This document shows, in pieces, positions 12,944-23,960 of a stretch of DNA of 64,000 nt. Location of the stretch: NCBI GenBank assembly GCA_019095985.1, contig CM032661.1:14559823-14623822 (forward strand). The letters run 5' to 3'. This DNA comes from Streblospio benedicti. Its lineage: Eukaryota > Annelida > Polychaeta > Spionida > Spionidae. Made by a program: the position numbers and the translations under genes. Position 1 is the stretch's first letter, and each line of letters begins with the position of its first letter. The notes under the pieces are model-generated. The model was given only the letters and a program-made list of their open reading frames with translations, did not search any database and was not told the DNA's origin.

Positions 12944-15900
12944 TTACCCGGCTAACCTTTGCGTGTCTATTTCAATTTCTTCATATTCTCCCTCATTACT
13001 TGTGGATGAGTCCTTAGAAGCAATGGTAGCTAAATATCCATCGTTTTCGTAAACATGACTGAGAACATCTGAAATAGATGCATAAGCTTTGTTGTTGAGT
13101 AATATACCCGATTCCTCTGATTTTGAAATTGATTAAGAGGTAACAAATTTTGCAAAATGCATGTTATGATATCAATAAAGGGGTCACGTAATATTACAAT
13201 TTATCATTTCACGACAGTCTTCACTTTCCCAATTAAAAGCAGACACACAAATGGGCATACATTATATCAAGCACTATAAACTTTTGCCACGCTATTATTA
13301 TAATGGCCGTGTACCTGATGTTTTCCCCTTTGCTGACTTCAGTATTGTCCCTCTTTTCTTCACAATAAGAACAGTGACAGCCACAATGAGAGCAATGAAG
13401 AGAAGACCACCACCAACACCTCCAGCTATAGCTCCTGTATTTCCTGGGGTCTCTGATGGTTGATTCCCTACTAAATACATGCATAAGTACGTGATTTTTT
13501 TTACATGTTTGGGTGTTATTTTTTATGCTACTTTTTTTTGATAATCATCTTTATACATTACACATAGTTTTAACGTTGCAAGATTGTATCACACAATGGA
13601 ATGATATGATAGGAATATCTAATGGTTTTACATCATGGTTTCTCTAGAGTGAATGCAGGGAATCCTCAAATGCAAAGGTAACTACATCAAAAGGGCTCAG
13701 AGAGCTCAGCGTCGTAAGACTTTTTCATGTGATTAACACAATACTTTTATTTCAGCAATTTCAAAGTAAACGTGGTTAAGTAAACGTCTTCATCGCCCAT
13801 GGGCCAATGTTGATGATATGCTTTCTTAGCACTTTTGATCAGCTTGGCAAAGTGCCTAAGTTCGACACAGGTGAGGGTCACCACTCGCATAAACATTGTA
13901 TCAAATTCAGAGGTCATGTTTCAAGCTGTATTGAAACTATTGCGGAAAATGTCAACAATCGCATTAAAATGCCATTTTGTATGGCACATAGCTATTTGCA
14001 CAACTACCAAAATTAGACACATGTGATGTCACTAATTATCTGAATATTGTACCAAATTTGGATGTTTCAAAATGTTTTTTAGCTAGCAAAGTGACAAAAT
14101 TGAACACAGGTAATGCTCATAAGGCGTGTAACCAATTTGTAAAATTCGAATGTTTTCTTTCAGTCAGTATTAAAGTTATGTGAAAATGGATCAAACATGG
14201 CCGTGTGGAAAGTAATTGGCAAAGTGCCGAAAATCAAATCACATTGGTGTTTCCTCACAACTAATAGCTATGTAAAGTTTGAGTGAAATTGGCTCATCAA
14301 CAAATGCTGTAGTTTGCCCTGAGTACTACATACATTTATACATACATAGAAACAAAACAACCACACGGCTTTGCTTCAGCTGCTGAAGCGAAGCGATTGT
14401 CACCTGTATTTGATGCAGGCATGTCTTTTGATTGGGATTCCTGGTGTTCTATAAATGGACCAACCTCCACCAAAACTTCATCAGCCTGGTAAAGGAGTAT
14501 GAAATACTCATACTCAACATCTTGATCCATTTTTAATACCAGACTCCTGACGCCATTAGCAACCTCATGATATATGCACTTGTCCGTTGCTCTTTCACAC
14601 TGTTGAATGGTGATCAGTGATCTTGTCATATTCTCCGGCAGGTGTTGCCCAGGTCAAAGTCACAGTATCAGAGTTGTATGGTAAGAGCAAAGATTCATCA
14701 ACTTCTACTGGAAAATCTATGGTGTTCCATCGGATCAATTTTCAAAGTCAAAGCATAGGAACCTACCAGCTTTGGTAACTTTGGTGGACTCCGAAGTTAT
14801 GAACGGGTGGGTAGAAATTCCATTGGTTGGTGGAGGTACAGATGTAGATACTAAAAATAATAAGTGGTCGAATCAGAAAGTTTGATGCTGCCTCATGAGC
14901 ACTCTCATGGCCATATCCCAACAAGACTCCGCTCAGCTTCATTGGCTAGATGTGGAGAATGCATTTGGACTTGATCCGCACTGCATGCCACCACGATTCA
15001 AGTAAGAATAAAATCCATTTTAATCACAAGTAACGTGTCAGCCGGGTATGACAACAATCGCAAAGTAAGTTGATGTATATATTTTCTCTGTAATGTATTC
15101 GGGTACAATATATCTTAACACACGCGTACAACTGACGTCAAATTTTGTTATATGCCACAACTAAACAAAAATGCTTAGAATTTACAAATTACTTACTTGT
15201 CACAACAATGCGCTTGCGTTGGCAATGAGTCGTGCCTCGTATACAGCACAAAACCTCTTCCCCATCCATCCACCTCTCCGCCGTCACCCGTAATGTGCTG
15301 ACCGTCTTCTGACCGTTGTATTCTCCAGGTTCATATGTCACCTCTACATCATCTGTTACGTAATCTTTGATAAACCAATCTATTTGGTTAGGTGGATTAG
15401 CACTTCCTGTTCTGCATGTTGCAGATATAGTCTCTCCATCAGTGAATGATGTGCTTGATAAACCGTCACTACTAATGACCACAGTGACAACTGAAATATA
15501 AAACGTACATGACAGTGGTACTATTATATATAGTCTTTCATTTTTTTCTAGAAAGAGGGCACATGGAAAGTTTCCAACACAATCAAAACATTTTGGCTTA
15601 TTACTTACCACATTTGACCAGAATGTGAGATTTTGGAATGCAGCTTAAGCTTGATGTTGCAGCATATCAAGGAAATAAAGGAAGTATCATTCAAATTATG
15701 TTTGCAATAACGACTTTACACTATTAAACCTGTGTACAACTTAAGTACCAAAAGAGAAACAAGCATAGTGATTAACTGTATAATTATGATTACTGAACGT
15801 GTAAATTATTACTATAATATAGAAAAAGAGAATAATAAGAAGATGTAAAGCCAACCCAGTCTCGCTTCAAACCTATACATAATAATCATTGTTATAAAAT

Positions 15901-18900
15901 CAAACGCATTAAATATTCATCTGGTCTGTATATATAATAGTCCTATCATAATGATACTTTGGGTACAATCTAGTTTGTTTCACACAGTGAAGTCCCTCTC
16001 ACAAGGCAGGTGTATGCCAAATAGAAATAAATTAAAATATACTCAACATAACTTGATGCTGTACAATTAACCTTGTAATACCGTGTTACAACGAGTACAC
16101 ATGAATTGTATTATCAACATATTACAAGAGTGGCAGAGTATAAAAATGCATTAACTATTGAGAAAATGTGTCAACATTCTACCTATGTGATTGCTAGAGG
16201 TGATATAAGTATTGAACGATACTAAAAGATTATAAACCCACGGGGTGCACATACATACCCTTTTTGTTTGTGGCGCCCACAGCCGGAACAAAAAGAGTGG
16301 GAGACGGTGTGCTGTTTGGAGGCTCAGATGTAGATGCTTGGAAAAATAATGTATATTGTAACTGCAATGCTTATTTAAAACATAAACGACCAAACATGAA
16401 TGAACAGTTTTGTAACAGGCAGTCTCATTCTGCAGAACATCTGGTGAGTTGAGCAGTTGCCTGTAAAACGCGTGAACCATTGCATTTATCATCAGAAATG
16501 TAATAATGTACATGCTGAAACGAATTCATGATTAGCTTTTTATTTGTTGCCGAATTCTCCTCATCAGCAGTATAGCTCGGTGACATGAACGGGCTCAGTG
16601 AAGCGACTGACCAAACACCCGTAGAAGCCCATACGAAGTCTGTTTGAAAAAGGGACTTTTTTGGCCAACTGGCAGCAGATACTGCCTGGGCATCGGGGGT
16701 ACACCGGTAGATGTCTACTCCCATGTGGTAATGATGGGACTGCAATGGGCGAGCTCTGTGACAGCACGCTAAATTTTACGTTAATTTTTTTCCCGAGCTG
16801 CTATTGCTGCGGTGTTATGCTCCCGTTCACATCACCGGTAACATTAGAAAAATCACCAAGCTCCACGGATACCAGACATCTACCGGTTTATATGACCTAC
16901 GCATAATAGCCCAGTCACATTTGATATCAGATGCGTGAGCAATGCATTTTTTACCATCTGCCGGTCGACCACCGGTTACCCACCGAGCACGGCCAATGCC
17001 CAAACGATAACATGATGATAATCGATCTATACCTGAACATATCTGGATAACCAGCGGATCACCGACGTTATAACGGTCGATAATTGGCCGATGCACCACC
17101 GACAAATGGTGAAAAAGAAGTTCCAGGAATTTTTGGTTGGGAGGTAGTCCTCGTTTGAAAATCTGCTAGGGATTGAAAGAAAACGGACGATACAGATGTA
17201 TAGCAAGGACTTTTTTAACGATGCTTGGCAATGTCAGATCATTGCTCAAACCAGCGAGCTCTCAACACTGACCGGCAAGTATTAAGCCCCACAAGCCGGC
17301 CAGTAAACGAGAGAGTCCTGCAAAAATCGCATCGCTGGCACATCGGAATCTCGTCTACAGAGCTCTATGTCATTTTACACATAATTAGCACCTGCTACCT
17401 CATTCTCGTAACCATATCCCAACAAGACTCCGCCCAGCTTCATTGGCTAGATGTGGAGAATGCAATTGGACTTGATCCGTACCAAATGCAACCACAATTC
17501 AAGTAAGAATAAGATTTACTTTAAACGTAAGTAAGTGGTCAACTGGGCATGACATCAATGACCAAGTAAGTAGGTGTGTACATGTATCTATTTCTCAGGG
17601 AATCGGTACACTATATCTTAAAACACGTGCACGACTGACGCCAAATTATAATATACGCCACAGCAATATATTACAAGAAAATATGCTCAGAATTTAACAA
17701 ATTACTTACATGTATGTGTCACAGCAATGCGCTTGCGTTGGCAATGAGTCGTGCCTCGTATACAGCACAAAACCTCTTCCCCATCCATCCACCTCTCCGC
17801 CGTCACACGTAATGTGCTGACCGTCTTCTGACCGTTGTATTCTCCAGGTTCATATGTCAGCTCGACATCATTGGTTATGTAATCTTTGATAAACCAATCT
17901 ATTTGGTTAGGTGGATTAGCACTTCCTGTTCTGCATGTTGCAGATATAGTCTCTCCCTCAGTGAATGTTGTACTTGATAAACCATCAGTACTAATGACCA
18001 CAGTGATAACTGAAATATTAAAACCTTCATGACAGTGGTACTATTATGTATACTGTATTTCAAACTTTCCCTAGAACGAAGGCGCATGGAGAGTTTCCAA
18101 TGCAATCAAAACGTTTTTTTTTGTTTTTTTCACCTTCCACTTTTGACCAGAAGATTTTTGTAATGCAGCCTGGTGTTAATCGTGGATTAAGGAAATTATG
18201 AAGACCTACATGTTGGTCTTTAAGGTGCATACACAAACAAAGCAATGTAAAGATTTTGACTCACATGTGACATTAACTGGGGTATCCAGCTGCGCACTGT
18301 ACGTTTTCTCTCTATCAGTGCCTCTTTTCCACGTCACTTCACAGCTAAGGGATCTCTCACCGTTGTCCTCCCTGGTTAGAGGAAATACTGCGGAGAGTGT
18401 GACGTCATACACATTTCCATTCTCGACAGTAGAGTAAGTTGGTTCCTTGCTGTCATCGCCGCGGATGATCGCAGTTGGGCTAAGAACAACCGTGGTGGCG
18501 GGATACGCAGAGAACGTGCAGTTGACCGTATATGTAGGCGTGAAGTAGGGGCTGATGGCACTCACTTGTGACTCTTTGTATGGGGGTGGAGACGTTACAA
18601 ATATTCTCATAGATCTGGGTGGCACTACAATTATATACATGAAGTTATTATGTTAGGTGACAGTCTCTTTTATTGAATAATCATTGACATAACAATGGCA
18701 GATCCAGGTTTTTGGTAAGGGAGGAGGCGCACTTGAGGGATTTCATGGGGTTTGTATTAGGGGTGGGCCGAAGCTTCGAAGCTTCGAACCTTCGTTCGTC
18801 TACCATTACCTTCGAAGGTAACTTTCACAAACTTTGTATGCGCCATCGATGGCAGACATGCCAAAACCACCCACCTACAAAAATGAAGTATTTTGGTGGG

Positions 18901-19749
18901 AAAAGGCCCCCTGCGCCCTGGATCTGCCTATGTATTAGATGATCCAATATATTTATGTATAGATGATAGATTAATGTATACAAATATAAAACCTATGATT
19001 TGATTGTACGTCGACATGTTAGAAGACTGTAGAATTATAACATTTGACAAAATGCCGTTTAACTGACTAACTTACCATGTACTGTCAACTGTTTCCAATC
19101 TATCAATGGTGGCTGATTGATCTTTCCTAACACACACGTATACCATCTGTCATCTTCTCTCGTAACGTTGGTCAGGGTGATGGTAATGCCGTTATCGTAA
19201 CTAGACTGGTCTGTGTGTTGTACTCGCCCTCTGAAGGCTTCACCAACAGAGATTGTTCTGTCAAGACTGACATATTGCAATATAACACTCACGTCGTCAA
19301 ACTCTTTTATTGAAATTGTGAATTCTGATTCTGTGCTATTGAACACACAACTGATCGCAACATCATCACCGGCCTCTGCATTTTGTGGGGTCAACGTGAG
19401 CCTTACACTTTGTGACGTCACAGCTGTTAGTGAATAGATGGTTAGGAGAAAGCCTACAAAACACGTACAGCCGTATATCAAACACGTGGATTTCATATTC
19501 AATGGGAGAATATAATGGATTCATGACAGCAATATGTTACACTATCACATTATTACACTACACTATATGTTACACAATCATACAAGTTCATCTCCCTCAC
19601 ACAAACATATCTGCCTTATCTTTATATGTTCATACCGATAGTTAGAATATCAGATACTGCAATGTAATTGATATGCTTACAAGGGTTGACAAGTATTTTG
19701 TTAATGTTTGTACCATTAACACCTTACCATAATTGCAAATATTTGGCAT
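12944..19749 (-). CDS. R2: Ig-superfamily receptor with duplicated Ig3, frameshifted FN3 exon
   Basis: Exons in transcription order: 19749-19728 (start), 19453-19076 (V-like; EDDRWYTC), 18624-18265 (Ig2), 18009-17710 (Ig3a), 16336-16259 (stalk), 15490-15197 (Ig3b), 14850-14767 (stalk 2), 14716-14404 (FN3-like), 13470-13315 (TM, IALIVAVTVLIV then KKRG) and 13068-12957 (tail with VYENDGYL and EGEYEEIEID). The signal peptide is split MPNICNY / GFLLTIYSLTAVTS. YEEI is the classic Src-family SH2 ligand, and YEN fits Grb2-type YxN. The FN3 exon has a 7-bp tandem duplication (around 14,610-14,623) that shifts the frame relative to R1 and R3. Unless the exon is skipped (which would also break the frame) or the duplication is an error, R2 cannot make the full receptor. 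If the 12957 donor is unused, the stop is at 12944-12946. No ITAM exon was found downstream. Confidence 0.65.
13800..14330. repeat. Diffuse noncoding interspersed repeat in R2 intron
   Basis: Internally repetitive text has recurring words (attgtaccaaatttg, gcaaagtg, aaattgaacacaggt) shared with 12,650-12,780. It has no open frame or terminal repeats. It is probably an old unclassified repeat. Confidence 0.35.
14880..15490 (-). repeat. R2 Ig3 block, proximal copy of a segmental duplication
   Basis: Intronic sequence beginning catatcccaacaagactccg plus the following Ig3b exon match 17,407-18,009 (Ig3a) closely in both exon and intron. A third, more diverged version lies at about 20,650-21,339 in R2b. 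The block therefore duplicated as intron plus exon. Confidence 0.75.
16703..16887. repeat. Inverted repeat in R2 intron (possible MITE)
   Basis: accggtagatgtct at 16,703-16,716 and its exact reverse complement at 16,874-16,887 enclose about 157 bp. The flanking 16.6-17.4 kb stretch is richer in CG dinucleotides and ccggt words than its surroundings, suggesting inserted DNA. Confidence 0.45.
18697..18928. mobile_element. Small non-autonomous DNA transposon (232 bp)
   Basis: Terminal inverted repeats ggcagatccagg at 18,697-18,708 and cctggatctgcc at 18,917-18,928 bound noncoding sequence with an internal TTCGAAGCTTCGAA-type palindrome. A related single end (ggatctgcctatgtgtaa) occurs near 23,710. 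The superfamily is not assigned because a target-site duplication is not clear. Confidence 0.6.
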
Positions 19750-19829
19750 GGTATGTCCTATTCATCAAATGCATTTGAATTCCATGATAACACAGTACGA
19801 ATTCTGTTTTCTATGAAAAAAAACTAATT

Positions 19830-19836
19830 AGGAAGT
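19830..19836. promoter_or_regulatory. ETS/PU.1-like AGGAAGT upstream of R2
   Basis: AGGAAGT lies 81 bp upstream of the first base of the R2 start codon. The same word is at the same 81-bp distance in R2b and at 114 bp in R3, within a conserved upstream block. ETS factors bind GGAA cores. Regulatory use is inferred. Confidence 0.45.
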
Positions 19837-20219
19837 AGAGGTACATGTAAATGAGAAACATTCAAAATAGTTCAAGCATGCTATATTTAAAACAAAAGTC
19901 CAGACATAATGTAAACCTCTTTCAATGATGATTGCCTTGTCATATATTTCGTGCTTGTTATTCATTATTCAATAAAAGATTATTGAATTCAATAAAAGAT
20001 TATTGAATAACGAGAATAGTGTGACATGAATTTATGCGCAGCAATGTAAAAGACATTCCGGATGACATTTTTTGCCATTTGACATCCTGTCATACTAAAT
20101 AAATAACAAATCATCGTCTTTTGTGTTCATTCTTTTTTTGCCAATGTTTACCCCAATAACTTCCCAGGACAAGCATGGTATTTAAATGCAACACTGCATT
20201 CTTGTTCAATCTTAATTAT

Positions 20220-20319
20220 NNNNNNNNNNNNNNNNNNNNNNNNNNNNNNNNNNNNNNNNNNNNNNNNNNNNNNNNNNNNNNNNNNNNNNNNNNNNNNNNN
20301 NNNNNNNNNNNNNNNNNNN
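20220..20319. other. Assembly gap (100 N)
   Basis: A run of exactly 100 N, a conventional placeholder of unknown true length. It cuts the R2b stalk exon, so the R2b FN3, TM and tail exons may be missing here. Confidence 1.
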
Positions 20320-23055
20320 GCTCAGATGTAGATGCTTGAAAAAATAATGTATATTGTAATTGTAATGCTTATGTCTAACAAAAATAACTCATCATGAAAA
20401 CGCGATTTTGTAACAGGTAACATATTCTGCAGAACAACGGGGAGTTGAGAAGTCGCGTTTAAAACCATAACATGCATGGACTAATTTCTTATAAGAACTG
20501 TAATAATGTAGATACTGAAACAAATTGATGATTAGCTGATGATAGGTGGATTCACTGATATCAACTCCTGTTGTAAAACAACGCGTATTTTTAGCCATTC
20601 TTCTATTCTCCGGCTCTTCTCAAACTTAGTTGCTTCAATTCCGTGGGTATAACACAGTGGACGCAGCCCTGTCTGCTAGGTGTGACGAATGCGGCGGGAC
20701 TTGACCCGCACGCCCTCCCTAGACTGTGCCATTTATCAATAAAAAATAGTACACGACAAAATTATGCGACAACCTCACCTGTGGTTGGGTGGACTCGTAC
20801 CGCATGCCATCACAATACAAGCAAGAATAAAACTCAATTCAAACACGCGTAATACATGTCAACCGGTCATGATATCAATCACGAAATAACTATGTGTGTA
20901 GTTTTTTTTTTCTAATACTATGTACTGTTTTAAGGTACAATACATCTTAAAACGTGTACTTCTGACATCAAAATACGATATGTGCCACAAAAATCGCATT
21001 TAAGTCAAAACGCGTAGATTTTAACAAATGACTTACATGTACTTGTCACACTAATGCGGGTGCTTAGGCAAACATCCGTATAACCACGTAGACAGCACAA
21101 AACCTTTTCCCCATCCATCCATCTCTCCGCCGTCACCCGTAACGTGCTGACCGCCTCCTGACCGTTGTATTCTCCCGGTTCATATATTGTCTCGTTGCCT
21201 TCATTTATATATCTTTTGATCCACCAATCAATCTGATGAGGTGGATTGGCACTACCTGCTCTACACATTGCAGATATAGTTTCTCCCGGTGTGAATGTTG
21301 TCTTTGATAAACCATCGGTTCTAACACCTGGAGTGACAACTGCAATGTAAAACCAACATGGCAGTGGTACTATTATGTATTAGGTCTTTCAATCTTTCCC
21401 TAGAAAGCACATGGGAAGTTTTCAACACAATCAAATCATTTTGGGCTATTACTATATAATGTCATTCAAACTTTCTTTGGGCAAAAAAAGCTGCACATCA
21501 AACTTTTTGAAGTAAATCAAAACACGATCGACCAGAATAGTTAGATAAATTTGGAATCCAGCCTGATGTACATGTAAATCGTGTATCAAATAAATTATTC
21601 TTAATAATTAATAATTCTGGATCAAGTATAATCCATATAACAAGACAGCACATAGACTCTGACTCACATGTGACATTGAGCGGCTTTTCCAGCTGAGCAG
21701 TGTATGTTTTCTCTCTATCAGTGCCATGTTTCCACGTCACTTCACACCTGATGGATTTCTCACCGTTGTCGTCTTTGGTCAGTGGAAATGTTGCAGACAA
21801 TGTAACGTCATACACATTTCCGTTCTCGACAATAGAGTACGTCTGCCCTTTTTTGTCATCGCCGCGGATGATCGCCGCAGAGCCAAGAAGTTCGCGATTG
21901 GCAGGATACACAGAGAACATGCAGTTGACCGTGTATACGGGCGTGTAGTAGGGGTAGAAGTTACTCGCCTGTGACTCTATGTACGGGGGTGGTGACGTCA
22001 CAAACACTCTCATTGAGTGGGGTGGCACTGGAAATATAAACAATATGAGTTTAATTGATATAAGTTACAGTGGACACGTCATAAAATAACATACAATGGA
22101 AATCATTGTATTACATGTACACATGGCAAACGTGTACGTACGCATGTAAAATTATAGTGATCATCTTTCAATACGTATATATTTAATGTTTCTAATGTGC
22201 ACACACATAATCCTATAATGCGAATGTGCATTGACTTGTTATAATCGTTCTAGATTATAACATTTTAAAATGATGGTTTACTGACTTACTTTGCACTGTT
22301 AAATACCCAGAACCTGACAATCTTTGTTGATTGGTCCGCTCTAACAAACACGTGTACCATCCATCATCGTCTCTGGTGACGTTGGTCAACGTGATGGTAA
22401 CACCACTGCTGTAACTAGACTGTGGCATGTGCTGTACTCGCCTTCTGTATACTTCACCAACAGAGATTGTTCTCTCACGGCTGATATATTGCCATATAAC
22501 ACTGTCTGTTTCATAATCTCTGATTGAAATTGTGATATATGAGAGTGTGCCACTGAACACACAACTGATTTCGACATTATCACCAGCCTCCGCAGTGCTG
22601 GGAGTCAGAGTGAGCTGTACGTCTTGTGGCGTCACAACTGTGAGTGTACACATGGTCAGGAGAGCACCTGTAAAATTTAAACAAGTATTATCATGATATC
22701 AAACCAAGGTGTACATTTTTGGGGCCACATTTTGTAATATTCACTCTAAGCAATATCGCCTGGGTTGGTGACGGGTGGTATATGTGTGTGTTAGAAGAGA
22801 CCGAACGTATGGCAGTGAATAAATTACCAGTAAACTGGTATTACGTTAACATATAAACACCATTCTTCAATTATGTCACTGTTATGCTATCATTCATATA
22901 TGCACATTTTCTCACACAATCATACGATACTTAGAATGTCACATGCTGCATTGTAACGACATGCATATAAGCGTACTAGTATAACGTTAGTATAGATAAA
23001 TATAAAATTATGTCTATATCACTAAAAACTTACCATAACTACATATTATTGACAT
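20320..23055 (-). CDS. R2b: Ig receptor, 5' half only (cut by gap)
   Basis: Exons in transcription order: 23055-23034 (start), 22667-22290 (V-like), 22027-21668 (Ig2), 21339-21037 (Ig3) and the beginning of a stalk exon at 20334-20320, which runs into the N gap. The signal peptide is split MSIICSY / GALLTMCTLTVVTP. The V-like domain has VEISCVF and DDDGWYTC. The V exon is 378 nt and the Ig2 exon 360 nt, exactly as in R2, so R2 and R2b are sister copies. No frameshift is seen in these exons. Phase is 1-1 throughout. The membrane and signalling parts are not in the assembled sequence. Alternatively, this promoter could splice over the gap into the R2 3' exons. Confidence 0.7.
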
Positions 23056-23135
23056 GGTATGTCCTAGTCATCAAATGGATTTCAACTCCCTGATAGCATA
23101 GTACACATTCTATTTACTGTGAAAACAATCTAACT

Positions 23136-23142
23136 AGGAAGT
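23136..23142. promoter_or_regulatory. ETS/PU.1-like AGGAAGT upstream of R2b
   Basis: AGGAAGT lies 81 bp upstream of the R2b start codon, the same spacing as in R2. The surrounding block (ctaggaagtataggta and a nearby gtaaatgagaaa) is also shared with R2. Confidence 0.45.
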
Positions 23143-23960
23143 ATAGGTAAATGAGAAATGCATTCAAACTAGATCAAGCATAAAATATTAAAACAAGACC
23201 TTAATGTAAATTTATGTACCAATTGCATCGTCATATGCATGTCGTGTCATTTTAATTCAATTCGTTACACAATCTAAAACTATAATATTGTAAAACACTG
23301 TTTTACGAGCGGTGTACATGTCGAAGCCCTTCCCTTGAGCAGACTTTTATGAATTATAAACCCGATAACTTTCTACTCTCCATGCAATCCAGGACACGGA
23401 TTGTATATTTTTGTTGACTCATTATTCCGGTGGCTGTGATTGTAAATATAGATAATAGTTTTATTTCCTGCGTTGTATTTATTGTAATCATAACATCTGT
23501 ATCCGCCCCAACTATTGTGATTCGCAATTGAAAAATGCTTTCAATGTCAGTTTAGTTAACTAGCGTATACCCGTGAGTATGATAGATCAATAACGGGCGA
23601 TCAAATATCAATGCCCTATTTCTAAAGTAAAAAACAAACACACCCCATCCCCGCCCATTATTCAACAACGAATATTGCTTGCGTAGCACTGGTCTGCACC
23701 ATCCATACTTTCGGGATCTGCCTATGTGTAACCAGCAACAGAAAACGTTAATCAGTGCAATTGAATAGAGTTATTTCTTTTAATTGTTGTTAACATATTT
23801 ATTTGAACCTCAGCTTTTATATAGAACCGCTCATGTGTACTGTTTCTAGTACTTTTGCATTATTGAGTTTAAAATAGCCCATGTTCAATATGCACTGCAT
23901 AATTTGTAAGGATTCTCCGGTTAAGTCTCTTTGTTGTCTCTTTGATGGTTTTCTTCCATT

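Noticed and set aside
12956-13068. EGEYEEI in R2 and R3 tails as an ITIM
   Set aside because: The residue two before the tyrosine is Gly, not S/I/V/L. YEEI fits a Src-family SH2 ligand better than an ITIM.
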